Notes: generated by a model from the letters alone, not told the origin. A DNA stretch of 64,000 nucleotides from Euryodendron excelsum (GCA_033060915.1 CM065394.1:32439501-32503500), one strand, 5' to 3'; numbered from the stretch's first letter, positions 36,771 to 47,357 are shown. A program made the numbers and translations.

Positions 36771-37208
36771 AGCACATCATACACAATCCCTAGGCCAGAC
36801 AATGACTTTTTTTCTCAATTCTAGGCTGGACAATGACTTTTTCTCAATTCAATCTCGTACCTCCAATCTCCACATGCATAAACGTACCACCAATTTGCAC
36901 TTTAAGTACACTAACCTATCTCCTCTAAACAACTCCCGAAAAATGAAAGAATCCTAACAAAATGAAATGCAATTATATTATAACAAACAAAAGAAACTAG
37001 AAAAAGAAGAAATAAAAACAATCCTAGAAAAACAAAACACGTTAAGGAAAAGTAGAATGTACCTGGGCCCGAAATCCTTAGATGCTTCCCTTGTATGTGG
37101 TGATGAAATCCACCATTTTCTTGATTGATTTTATGTTTTTTGTTTTTTATTTTTTTTTTCAACTTGCAATTCTTCGCATCCGTCCAATGTAGCTTTACGC
37201 CTACGAAT
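36771..37208 (-). other. Athila 5' leader (minus copy)
   Basis: Collinear with 40504-40960 of the plus copy, including the twice-repeated TTGTCCAGCCTAG-like segment. No coding capacity; an AT-rich stretch sits next to the PBS side. Confidence 0.75.
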
Positions 37209-37226
37209 TCCCTGGCAACGGCGCCA
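37209..37226 (-). other. Primer binding site, Athila (minus copy)
   Basis: On the minus strand TGGCGCCGTTGCCAGGGA, one base from the plus copy's site. Five bases separate it from the LTR end. The sequence is the tRNA-Asp-type PBS known from Athila/Tat elements. Confidence 0.9.
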
Positions 37227-38350
37227 AAACTTAATTCGCTCCCAAATGTGCTTCACAAATGGAGTTACTCCGCAAGAATATGGGGGTCACGATGAAGTAT
37301 AAACCAGAAAATCCGGTATTGTTCTCCCCCAAGAAAATTCTGCAAATATAGCAAACAACGCTTAACTAGCAAGGGAACTTATCGTTATGAATTGCAAATG
37401 GGGTTTTTGTGATAAAAAGAGACCGAAAACTTGTTGATTTTTGGATGATGGTTATTTTTTGGCTAATAAAAGCAATTTGAATCTAATGAAAACAATTAAA
37501 TCTAATTTGTGTGCAATTAAAGAAGAGTTTGTGTATGATTGATTCAATCCACCAATTCACAAAAAGAGTCTTAATAGAGGATTTTTATAGCTCAAATCCA
37601 GAATCAGTTCGTGGATTCTTGATTCGGAATAGTTTGACCATAAAACCTTGAGTTCATATTTAGTTAAGTGTATAAATTAAAACAATTAATAGAACCATCG
37701 AAACAAACTTTAGAAATGTGCAATATTTATACCAAGTATTGAGTTGTGCATAAACATTGCCAAATGGATTATAAATCTAAGTTTTTAAATAGATCCAACA
37801 CTCAACCAAATAGAACAATAGAAATCTAGGAATAAAACTTTGAAGTTCATAAACCTCCATTGAAATCCTTGAAGAATCTTAGTGGATCTTCACAATCACA
37901 TCCAAGATATATTTAGCTACTTGAATCCATGAAGTAAAGCATAAGTGAATACAAATCTAACATTAAGCAAAACAAAACTAGTGTTTGGTTGTTGAGAAAA
38001 TGCGAGAAAATGTCGAGAAAATGAAGGGAAACATAAACTTGAATATAGAAATTGATGAACAATAATACAAAAGATGTAAATCTAACATTAAGTAAAGGAA
38101 ATCTAGTGTTTGGTTGCCGAGAAAGTGCGAGAAAATGCAAGAAAGTTAGGCTTGAATACAAAGAGAATGATTACAACAATCCTAAAAGAAAGCAATGAAT
38201 AACAAGACAAAGTAATAATGAAACTTAGCTAATCATTGCAAAATCTCCCAAGAAAAATCCTAGAAAAGGCTTCCAAAGCTGTAAATCTCGAACATTCTTC
38301 CGAACTTTCCGAACATGCCTGACCATCTCCTCGGATCTCGCACACACAGC

Positions 38351-38356
38351 TTTATA
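38351..38356 (-). promoter_or_regulatory. TATA box, Athila LTR (minus copy)
   Basis: GGGTATAAAGC on the minus strand, about 25 bases downstream of the GATCGATC array. Confidence 0.65.
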
Positions 38357-38378
38357 CCCTCAAAAACTGGATTGACTA

Positions 38379-38645
38379 ATCGAACAGTCAAGTAGCGATC
38401 GATCGGCCTATCGAACGGCTGAGAGTGATCAAACGACTGATCGATCGATAAATTGCCCTTTTTGAAGTTTCGATTATTTTCACTACAGAACACATTTCTG
38501 ACTTCGCCGATTGAACGGACGATTGATTGATAAAACGCCCTCTCTAAAGTTTGAAGGGATGATGCTACAGAAGCTCGAACAGAAGCAAAGTTGACTTCAC
38601 CGATCGAATGGTCTCTTCAGTGATCGAACGGCCGATCGATCGGCC
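38379..38645 (-). repeat. GATCGATC palindrome cluster, minus Athila LTR
   Basis: Irregular copies of GATCGATCGG, TTCGATCGG and CGATCGAACGG, many self-complementary, directly upstream of the TATA box in the sense of the LTR. Confidence 0.8.
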
Positions 38646-38784
38646 CTTTTAATTTTTGCCCGTTTGCCTCGTTTTAGCCTCTTATTCCTATAAAACACAT
38701 TACAAACATAATAAATCAAATATGAAACTATAATAAGACAATTAACTACAATTTAAGTCTAATAAAGTACAAATTAAGAGTTTA

Positions 38785-38809
38785 TGATTACACTTTTAGG
38801 GTGTAATCA
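38785..38809. repeat. Perfect hairpin at the LTR 5' end
   Basis: TGATTACAC and GTGTAATCA (9 bp each) flank a 7-base loop exactly at the LTR terminus. The plus copy has a weaker version (GATTAC…GTAATC). Confidence 0.8.
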
Positions 38810-38988
38810 CTGGGGCTTTCTTCAAGTTTGACCTAAGACGGTGTGGGCTCGGCTCCCTTGATAATGTGGTGAAGCATAATCTTGTATGTTCACGTTCTTA
38901 TTGCATTATGGTTATCATGTTCATACATTACATTCAAAATTGTATTCAAAGTTGTTTTTAAACTTGCATCAAAGTTCTCTTTCAAAAC
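38810..38988 (+). mobile_element. Giant LTR copy F, 179-bp fragment between two Athila LTRs
   Basis: Matches about 18730-18925 of LTR copy C (…GATTATGTGGTGAAGCATAA…, repeated TTGCATTCAAAGTTG). Both Athila elements are inserted into this old LTR, facing away from each other. Confidence 0.8.
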
Positions 38989-39147
38989 TGATTACCCTTA
39001 GAAATAGTAATCTTTATGCTTAAATTGTTAGTTGATTAGTTGAATTTCAGTGTTAATTTAGTATTCTAACTCCTAAAATGCATTAAAACTCTTTTTGTGC
39101 ACTTCTTACAGGAATTGGAGCTTAAACTAAGGCAAATGTGGGGATGA

Positions 39148-39425
39148 CCGATCGATCGACCGATCGAACAGTCCACGGAATGTTCGATCGGCTGATCGAT
39201 CTGTGCTCTTGCGATCGATCAGGGATTCTCTGTTCGACCTTCTGCAGCAAACTTCAGAGAAGGCGTTTTTCCGATTGATTGGTCGTTCGATCGGTGACGT
39301 CGGAATTTCCTCAACAGACTACACAGAAGCAAACTTCAGAGGGGTCGATTTTGCGATCGATCGGGCGTTCGATCGCCTGGACTGATCGATCGGCCGTTCG
39401 ATCGGTCGCCTACCAATCGATCGGT
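39148..39425 (+). repeat. GATCGATC palindrome cluster, 5' LTR
   Basis: Roughly fifteen irregular copies of CGATCGATCGG / TTCGATCGG separated by short unique DNA, including two CTTCAGAG(A/G)(A/G)G segments. Located in U3 just before the TATA region. Confidence 0.85.
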
Positions 39426-39451
39426 GTGTACAGACTCTGTTTTTCTGCAGA

Positions 39452-39469
39452 ATAGAAAAGCTGTATATA
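39452..39469 (+). promoter_or_regulatory. Promoter region of 5' LTR, TATA altered
   Basis: Here ATAGAAAAGCTGTATATA; the 3' LTR has TATAAAAGCTGTATATA at 56252-56268, so the first TATA box seems mutated in the 5' LTR, leaving TATATA at 39464. Confidence 0.6.
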
Positions 39470-40485
39470 CGGGACAAAAAGGATTCTAGGTTATTTTCTA
39501 TAGAAACTGGACAGAGGAGAAGCTTCAAAAAGAGGTCTTTTGTTATTTTGTAAGTTTTTTAGTTAGATTTACTTTAATGTTTTGTATTTGATGTCATTTA
39601 TTACTTTTAGATCATTGTAAATGAATGCTTGATATATATGAAGTGAATGATTTTTTACTCTTTCTAGCCATTTTCCATTATTTTCTTGCCACTTTCCCTC
39701 ACTTGCTTAGCAACCAAACACTAGCTCTATATAGTTTAATGGTAGATTTGTCTTCTTTTATGCTCTTTGACATGGATTCTAGTAGCTAAATACCCCTTGG
39801 ATGTGGTTGTGAAAATCCACCAAAGATCTTCAAAGGGTGAAAAATGAGTTGTATGAACTTCAATGGCATATCCTTAAAATTTCATGGGTTCATTTGATTT
39901 AGTATGAGATTCATTAGAAAAACTTATATTCATAACCCCTTAGCAATATTTATGCACAAATCAATGTTTGGTATAGGTATTGCACATGTCTAAGGTTTGA
40001 TTCTAGGGTGCCAATTATAGATTCCCTCTTTATGTTCAATCAAACAAAAACTCACATTTTTATAGTCGACATTTTCCGAATCAAGAATCCAAGGTATGAT
40101 TCTTGATTTGAGTTATAAACCTCTCATTGGAAACCCTTGTTGTGAATTGGTGGATCGACACAACCATGTCCAAGCTTTTCTTCTAAATTGCATAAAACTA
40201 GATTTTATTATCTTTATTAGTCATTAAATTATTGCATGAAGCATTGAACCACCATCATCTCAAAACCAACATATTTTCAGTCTCTTTTATGTTAGGAAAA
40301 GACAAGAATTTTCATTTGCAATCCATTAAGATAGGTGCCCGTGCTAGTTGAGCTTTGTTACTATATTTGCAGAATTCCCTTGGGAGAGAACGACACCGGA
40401 TCCTCCGGTTTTTTACTACAAGCGCGACCTCCGTACTCTTGCGGAGTGACTCCAATTGAAGGACATCTGGAGGCGTGTCAAGTTT

Positions 40486-40503
40486 TGGCGCCGTTGCCGG
40501 GGA
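40486..40503 (+). other. Primer binding site, Athila (plus copy)
   Basis: TGGCGCCGTTGCCGGGGA, the tRNA-Asp-type PBS of Athila/Tat elements, five bases after the LTR. Confidence 0.95.
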
Positions 40504-40986
40504 ATTCATAGGCAAAAGCTACACCGGACGAAAGCTAAGGATTGCGGAAGAAAATTGAAAGAAAAAAAAAAAAAGAAAAGCAAGCAAAAGAAAAAAAAAA
40601 CACACAAAAAGGGTGGATTTCATCACCACCCCTGAGGGAAGCATCTACGGGCTTCGGGCCCCGGTACCCTCTCATTTCCCTTAAGGTGTTTTATTTTTTT
40701 TAGGATTATTTTTTTTATTTCTTCTTTTCTCTAGTTTCTTTTGTTTGATATAGTACAATTGCATTGCATTTTTGTTAGGAAATTATCCCTCTTCGGGAGT
40801 ATTTAGTGGAGCTAGGCTAGTGTGTTCAAGTTTTGAATTGATGGTACGCTTATTGTATGTGGAGATTGGAGGTACGGAGCTGAATTGAGAAAAAGCCGTT
40901 GTCCAGCCTAGAATTGAAAAAAAACCATTGTCCGGCCTAGGGAATTGTGTATGATGTGCTGAACGACCCTATCGGTCCAACCTTAT
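40504..40986 (+). other. Athila leader before gag
   Basis: Non-coding; A-rich tract at 40560-40605 and T-rich stretch near 40685-40740; a TTGTCC(A/G)GCCTAG segment occurs twice at 40896-40940. Confidence 0.7.
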
Positions 40987-42780
40987 GTGTGCATTCATTC
41001 TTGCATGTCATATTTCACGAGGGACGAACATCATCGCCTTGTGAGGTTTGAGAGCATTGAGAGCACAAGCACATCTTCACCAACACCTAGCTTACCATTA
41101 GTGGTTGACTTAGGTTTCATTCCAATGGCAAATCCCAATGAACCCGGCTTACCTAACATTCAACCCTTGCATCCAAATGTCCAAATCAACTCGGAATGTC
41201 ATGAGGAGTTTGAAAGAGGGAGCCACGATGGTGACGTGGCGGCCCCCCCTATACGGACTCTCCGGGACTACCTAAACCCACCAAGGCAAGCACCAACATC
41301 GTGCATTGTTTTTCCGACCCATCACAACACTCTAAACATTAGCTTGGGAATGATACAAATGTTGTCTCAATGCCACGGGATGGATCCGGAACAACCCTAC
41401 ATTTTTCTTAAGGAATTTGAGGATGCTTGTTCAATTGCTATGGACAACTCATGTCCAAGGGAAGTATTTTTGTTGAAACTCTTCCCATTTTGTTTAAAGG
41501 ACAAAGCTAAGCTTTGGTTCAATTCCTTGCGACCCATGTCCATCCATTCTTGGGCTACTCTCCAAGGAGAATTTTTGAGCAAATTCTTTCCCGAAAATCG
41601 AACCGAGGCCATTCGAAGGCAAATTTCACAGTTTTTTCCTTTGTTGGGGGAAACTTTCTTTCAATGTTGGAAGAGGTTCAAAGACTTCTTAAATTCTTAC
41701 CCACATCACAGTTTTGCCGATTGGCATGTCATTAACACATTTTATTCCTCCTTAACACCCCAACTCAAGCAATTTGTCAAGTCTATGTGTGCGGGGACAT
41801 TTTTTGATAAGCAACCCCATGAGGCATACGATTATTTTGATAACTTGGCAAATAAGGCTAGAGATTTGGCACTTACCGGGACCCAAAATCCCGAGGGTCG
41901 CTCAATCCAACAAGAGGTGGGAAGATATCAACTCAAGGAAGTTGATGATATCAATGCTAGGGTGGCTACCTTGGCAAGAAAATTAGAGGCTCTTGAGGTG
42001 AAAAAAGTTCAATCGATAGAGAGTGAGAAGATGAGAGAAGTGTGTTGTCTTGTGTATGAAACCTAGGATCATACCACCTCTTCATGCCCAATCAATCCGG
42101 GTGTGAAGGAGGCTTTGCATGGCCAAGTTAACGCAATTGGCCAATATTCAAGAGGAGGGGGCAACCCCTATTCAAACACATACAACCCGGGATGAAGAGA
42201 TCATCCCAACTTTGGGTGGAGGAACAACGAAAGGACTTCAAACTCCCACAACTACCAAGGAGGGTATCAAAACCCTCAATCATACCAAGCACCTCCACCC
42301 CCACAAGCACTCCAACCACAACATCTACCTCCACAAGCACTCCAACCACAACATCCACCTCCACCTTACCAACAAGCACCCGTGACCCAATTCCAAAATC
42401 AACCAAGGCCATACCAACCCCTCCATAGGAAGCCCATAGAGGACAATGTTTACCAACTTGCCAATGACATGAGGGGGGTTAGTTCAAGGGTTGATAAACA
42501 AGAGAAAGTGCTAGACCAACACTTTAGGTTACTTGAGGACATCCAAAAGCAAATTTCTACATTGACACAAGCTTTAACCCAAAATGTCCCGGGAAGATTC
42601 CCGCCTCAACCTCAACCTAACCCGGGGGTTAGGCAAGTGCACATAATCGAGGGTAAGAATGACCTTAGTACGAGTTATGACCAAGTGCAAACCATAACCA
42701 CCCTTAGAAGTGGCAAGAACATTGACAAAACTATCCCACTTCGGGATGAGACTTCTAGGAAGAATGTTGGTCAAGAATAG
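40987..42780 (+). pseudogene. gag: Athila-type gag
   Basis: ATG at 40987; the frame is open for 359 codons, has TAG at 42064, and stays open to TAG at 42778. Residues about 150-270 form the retrotransposon gag capsid core (LKDKAKLWFNSL, SWATLQGEFLSKFFP, GETFFQCWKRFKDFL). The zinc knuckle at 42043-42087 reads C-LVY-ET-stop-DH-TTSS-C: its second Cys is Tyr and it holds the stop codon. After it comes a Pro/Gln-rich segment with a 27-base duplication around 42294-42348 (PPQALQPQH). Role: particle assembly and RNA packaging. The 42064 stop would remove the nucleocapsid part and all of pol. Same frame as pol, as in Athila. Confidence 0.9.
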
Positions 42781-45700
42781 AAAGAGAAAGAGGAAAAAGA
42801 ACCGAGAGAAGGGGGGGAGAACTTAGCCAATCCCATCGAGATTTTGAGTGGAAGTAAGAGGGATAAGAGAAGGGACATAGTCAAACATGCTCCCTTCCCG
42901 CAAAGGTGGACCAAACCAAAAAATGAACTTTTAAATGTGAAAATTTATGAAGTGTTCAAACAAGTAAAGGTCAACATCCCTATCCTTGACGCAATCAAGT
43001 AAATACCTTCTTATGCTAAGTTCTTAAAGGACTTATGCACTTTTAAGCAAAGGTTGCATGTCAAGGAAACCGCCATGATGAATGAAAATCAAAGTGCGAT
43101 TTTGCAATGTAAAACTGTGCCGAAATTCAAGGACCCTGGATGTCCTACTATTTCTTGTACCATTGGGAATACCAAGATCGATCATGCCTTGTTAGACTTA
43201 GGGTCTAGTGTCAACCTTTTACCCTTTTCAGTGTATAAGGAACTTGGCCTAGGAGAGTTGAGCCCTACTCGTGTTACCTTGTAATTGGCGGATCGTTCTA
43301 TAAAGGTTCCAAGAGGTATCATTGAGGATGTTCTCATCCAAGTTGATAACTTTTGCTTCCAGGTCGATTTCATTGTCCTAGACACCCAACCTGTTGAGAG
43401 TTGTACAGCTCACAACCAAATTTCTGTGATTTTGGGACGCCCTTTCCTAGCTACTTCCAATGCCATCACTCATTGTAGGAATGGGTTAGTGAAATTATCT
43501 TTTAGCAACACCACCTTCGAGCTTAACATCTTTTCGGTTGCCAAACAAAAGGGGGAATGTGAGGACATTTGGGAGGTAAACATCATAGACAGCATAGTTC
43601 AAGAACACTTTGAGCGGGAGATTTTTGAGGACCCTTTGGAGAGGGCATTAGTGAGAGGTGAACCGCATGTTTCACTTGATAGTGAGGGCATGGCGTCAAG
43701 TGAATTTTCTCATTTAGAGGGTAAGAGAGAGTGTTTACATGTGGGTCAATGGACCCCTTCTTTTGAACCCCTCCACCCTAGTACCGAGAAACCAATTCCT
43801 TCGGAGGAGAAGCCTCCCATTCCCGAGAGGAAGCCTTTGCCTTCCAATTTAAAGTATGCATTTTTAGGGGATGGGGAGTCGTACCCGGTTGTGATTTCCT
43901 CTAGCTTGCCTGGGAGCCAAGAGGAAGGGTTGATAACATTGCTTAGGAAACATAGAAGAGCCCTAGGATGGACTATCGCTGACCTTCATGGGATTAGTCC
44001 TCTTGTGTGCACTCACCGCATTTTTTTAGAGGAGGAGGCTAAATCCATTCGTCAAATGCAAAGGCGATTGAATCCCAATATGAAGGAAGTGGTTAAAGGT
44101 GAGGTTTTAAAATTGCTAGATGCGGGTATCATTTACCCCATCTTCGATTCGAAATGGGTTAGTCCAACCCAAGTGGTGCTTAAAAAATCGGGTGTCACGG
44201 TGATAAGAAATGACAACAATAAGTTAGTGCCAACCCGTGTGCAAACCAGGTGGCGAATGTGCATTGATTATCGCCGCCTCAATAATGTGACCCAAAAAGA
44301 CCATTTCCCTTTACCCTTCCTTAATCAAGTCCTAGAAAGGGTGTCCGGTAAGGCTTTCTATTATTTCCTAGATGGATATTCGGGGTACAATCAAATTGGT
44401 ATAGCCCTTGAGGATCAAGCCAAGACAACATTCACTTGTCCCTTTGGCACATATGCTTATAAACGTATGCCCTTCGGGGGATGTAATGCGCTAGCGACAT
44501 TTCAAAGGTGAATGATGAGCATATTTAGCGACATGATTGAGCAAATTGTCGAAGTCTTCATGGATGATTTTTTCGACTATGGGAATACTTATGAAGGTTG
44601 TCTTGGTAATTTAAGAAAAGTTTTGATGAGATGTGAGGAGAGTAACCTTGTGCTCAATTGGAAAAAATGCCATTTTATAGTTACTAGTGGTATAGTTTTG
44701 GGGCATATTGTGTCGGCCGAAGGGCTTGAAGTAGATAAGGCAAAAATTGAACTCATTCAAAAATTACCCACCCCGATGTGTGTGAAGAAGGTTAGATCAT
44801 TTCTTGGGCATGTCGATTTCTATCGGCGTTTCATTGAGGGTTTTAGTGCAATCTCTAAGCCCATGTGTCATCTTTTGTCCCAAGATGTTCCCTTTGAGTG
44901 GACATCTTCTTGTCAACAAGCTTTTGACAAGTTGAAGGAACTTTTAACCACAGCCTTAATCATTCGAGCACCCAATTGGTCTCTTCCATTTGAGCTAATG
45001 TGTGATGCTAGCGACTATGCCGTGGGGGCTGTCCTAGGACAAAGAGTTGATAAGAAGCCATATGTCATTTATTATGCTTCTAGAACTCTCAATGAAGCTC
45101 AAATCAACAATACCACAACCGAGAAGGAACTCCTTACGGTGGTTTTTGCACTAGACAAATTTAGGTCTTACTTGATTGGGTCATTGGTCATCATCTACAC
45201 CGACCATGCGGCCCTAAGGTATCTCCTCACAAAACCCGATGCAAAACCGCGCCTCATTCGATGGATACTTTTGCTCCAAGAATTTCATATTGAAATGCGT
45301 GATAAAAAAGGGGTTGAAAATGTAGTTGCGGACCACTTGTCTCGGCTTCCCTTAAATGGGCGAGCCATGGACCCAACCCCTATTAAAGAGCACTTCCCGG
45401 ATGAGCATCTCATGCATGTGAGTGCCGTTAAGCAAGTTTCAACTCCTTGGTTTGCGGACATTGTGAACTTCCTTGTCACCGATGAGGTTCCTTCCACATG
45501 GTCATCCATTGACAAGCGTAAATTCTTTCGGAATGTGCGCTATTTTTCGTGGGATGATCCTCACTTGTTTAAGTATTGTCCGGACCAAATCATTCGCTGG
45601 TGTGTCCTAAATCATGAATTTCAACAAGTAATAGAGTTTTGTCACTCTCATGCTTGTGGAGGACACCTCTCTTCCAAGAAAATCACGGCCAAAATTTTGC

Positions 45701-46740
45701 AATGTGGGCTTTATTGGCCCACCATGTTCAAGGATGTACATACTTTTTGTCTAGCTTGCGATAGGTGCCAATGGTTAGGAACACTTTCTAAGAGGCACAT
45801 GATGCCTCTTCACCCCATCACTATTTTAGAAATATTTTATTGTTGGGGGATCAATTTCATAGGACCATTTCCTAACTCGTGTGGGTACCTTTTTATTCTT
45901 GTTGCAGTAGATTATGTCTCTAAGTGGGTGGAAGCAATTGTCACCCGAAGCAATGACCACCAAGTGGTCTTGCGATTTTTGAAAGAGAACATTTTTTGTA
46001 GGTATGGCATGCCTCGTGCCATGATAAGTGATTGCGGTTCGCATTTTTGTAACAAGTCATTTGCGTCTTTAATGCGTAAGTATGGAGTGGTCCATAAGGT
46101 TGGATTACCATACCATCCTCAAACGCAAGGGCAAGTAGAGTTGGCCAATCGGGAAATCAAGCGCATTCTTGAGAAAACCATCAATCCAAATAGGAAAGAT
46201 TGGTCTCTTAGATTGACCGATGGGTTGTGGGCATACCGCACGGCTTATAAAACCATTCTTGGCGCATCACCCTATAGACTTGTGTACGGGAAGGCCTGTC
46301 ATTTTTCCGTAGAAATTGAGCATAAAGCATATTGGGCGATTCATCAATGTAATAAGGATATTGATGTTGCGGGTACCCATTGCAAACTCCAACTCAATGA
46401 GTTAGATGAACTCTGCAATGATGCATTTGAAAATACAAAAATTGCTAAGGCCCGGATAAAACACTTTCATGACCAACATATCATTTGAAAAACTTTCAAA
46501 GTTGGCCAAAAAGTGTTAGTGTTTGATTCACGCTTGCATCTATTTTCGGGCAAATTACGGAGTAAGTGGACCGGACCATATCTTGTGAAAGAAGTTTTTC
46601 CCCATGGAGCCATTGAGGTGCAAAATCTCACGAATGGCTTGGCATTTAAGGTGAATGGTTAGCGGCTAAAGCCGTATTTTGAGTCGTTCCAAGGGGAGTT
46701 GGATTGTGTGGATCTCATTGATCCACAGTCCTTTAAGTGA
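42781..46740 (+). pseudogene. pol: Athila-type pol: protease, RT, RNase H, integrase
   Basis: Same frame as gag through the end, with stops at 43000 (TAA), 43282 (TAA), 44509 (TGA), 46486 (TGA) and 46660 (TAG) and no frameshift. Protease: ALLDLGSSVNLLPFSVYKEL near 43186, the DLG(A/S)S form usual in Athila. RT: WRMCIDYRRLNNVTQKDHFP (44250) and FMDD catalytic motif at 44557-44568; a stop lies between them. RNase [28 protein letters not shown] (45000-45225). Integrase: zinc-binding H…H…C..C (45640-45770), core with ISDCGSHF (Asp at 46030) and QGQVEL (Glu at 46138), 35 residues apart, but the first catalytic Asp is Asn (WGINFIGPF, 45853). C-terminal domain 46489-46740. Would copy and integrate the element; this copy cannot. 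Confidence 0.93.
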
Positions 46741-47014
46741 CATTAGATTGTCGTGTTTTATAGTTTAGGAGTAGTTCTTTTGTTTTCCTTTTTATAGGTT
46801 TCTTTGTCTTTTATTTTTGGTAATTAGTTGTGTACATTTGTATTCCCGAGGGTCCCGCCCACCCCGTTGTTCTTTTTCTCGTCCATTTTTCTCATGCCTT
46901 GAGGTCATGACATGATTCCAGTTGGGGGGGGGGGGGGGGGGGGGGGGCACCATTGTCATGTTGCTGTGAAAAATTCTGAGAATTTCTACAGATCTTCAGA
47001 GAGGCTGTATTTGC
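46741..47014 (+). other. Spacer after pol with long G-run
   Basis: Non-coding. Contains CCAGTTGGGGG… at 46919 onward, like the 3' PPT context (TTAGTTGGGGGG), then a segment that resembles LTR U3 (CTTCAGAGAGG…TTTGCAATCGATCGG, 46995-47024). Confidence 0.7.
46924..46947 (+). repeat. G24 run, second PPT-like tract
   Basis: Twenty-four G preceded by CAGTT. The 3' PPT at 55811 has GTTGGGGGGTG, so this could be an expanded internal polypurine tract. Homopolymer length in an assembly is uncertain. Confidence 0.7.
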
Positions 47015-47226
47015 AATCGATCGGTGGGCTGAATCGATTGATCGGCCGATCGATCGTGTACGTTGCGATCGATCAAGCGATCGATCGGTGAAGACTAGCG
47101 ATCGATCGGGCTTATTATCGCACCAATTAAAAGGGAGCAGTATCGATCGATCGGCCGTTCGATCGGTGGTGCTCCATTTCAATCGGTCCGCGAGGCGATC
47201 GATCGGTTTAAGAGCCGATCGATCGG
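47015..47226 (+). repeat. GATCGATC palindrome cluster before the 3' ORF
   Basis: About ten CGATCGATCGG-type copies, with flanking sequence homologous to the LTR cluster (CTTCAGAGAGG, TTTGC(A/G)ATCGATCGG). Ends 14 bases before a TATA box. Confidence 0.85.
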
Positions 47227-47239
47227 TGACACAACTGTC

Positions 47240-47247
47240 TATAAATA
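47240..47247 (+). promoter_or_regulatory. Putative internal promoter for the 3' accessory ORF
   Basis: TATAAATA directly downstream of the GATCGATC cluster, followed by a C/T-rich possible start region (CACTGTTCATTCACTTTCGC, about 47265-47280). The transcript would run into the 52898 ORF; solo LTR G now lies in its leader. Confidence 0.6.
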
Positions 47248-47357
47248 ACTCACTGTTTCACTGTTCATTCACTTTCGCTCGTGAGAAATTGAGAGTTTTG
47301 AGAGCCTTTTCGTATATCGGAGCAGCGAGGCCCTGCCAGCTTACTTTGGTGGACTTT
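47248..47357 (+). other. First part of the 5' leader of the 3' accessory ORF
   Basis: Non-coding leader between the TATA box and solo LTR G. It resumes at 52796 and runs to the ATG at 52898. Confidence 0.55.
47353..47357. repeat. Target duplication, left of solo LTR G
   Basis: ACTTT, identical to 52791-52795. Confidence 0.9.

Larger units (their letters stand above)
30177..38809 (-). mobile_element. Athila-type Ty3/gypsy element, 5' part only, minus strand
   Basis: Read leftward from 38809: 5' LTR (38809-37232), PBS (37226-37209), leader, then gag (32196-30177). It is truncated at about 30177, just after the IPSYA codons before the protease. The whole is collinear with the plus-strand copy at 38989-43015. 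A giant solo LTR (E, 32228-36770) lies in the leader: removing it rejoins the GTGTATGATGTGCT and GAAAGACCCTA segments, which are contiguous in the plus copy around 40945-40970. Confidence 0.88.
37232..38809 (-). mobile_element. Athila 5' LTR (minus copy)
   Basis: 1578 bp. In its own sense it starts TGATTACAC at 38809 and ends beside the PBS at 37232, where the terminal CA reads TA. It shares the gene order of the plus LTR: terminal hairpin, GATCGATC-rich cluster, TATA, and the downstream segments about 'TTCTAGTAGCTAAAT'. It is more diverged than the two plus-copy LTRs are from each other. Confidence 0.85.
38989..40480 (+). mobile_element. Athila 5' LTR (plus copy)
   Basis: 1492 bp, TGATTACCCTTAG…GGCGTGTCA, five bases before the PBS. 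Very similar to 55823-57151; one clear difference is about 27 bases (39114-39140 region) absent from the 3' LTR. The GATCGATC cluster and TATA region are near the start. Confidence 0.93.

Noticed and set aside
36535..36957. 140-codon plus ORF across the end of LTR E
   Set aside because: It crosses an LTR/flank junction and has no domain; composed of U3 and Athila leader sequence.
42119..42428. Pro/Thr/His-rich ORFs in alternative frames of gag
   Set aside because: They are shadows of the gag Pro/Gln-rich linker, which is open in the gag frame itself over the same DNA.
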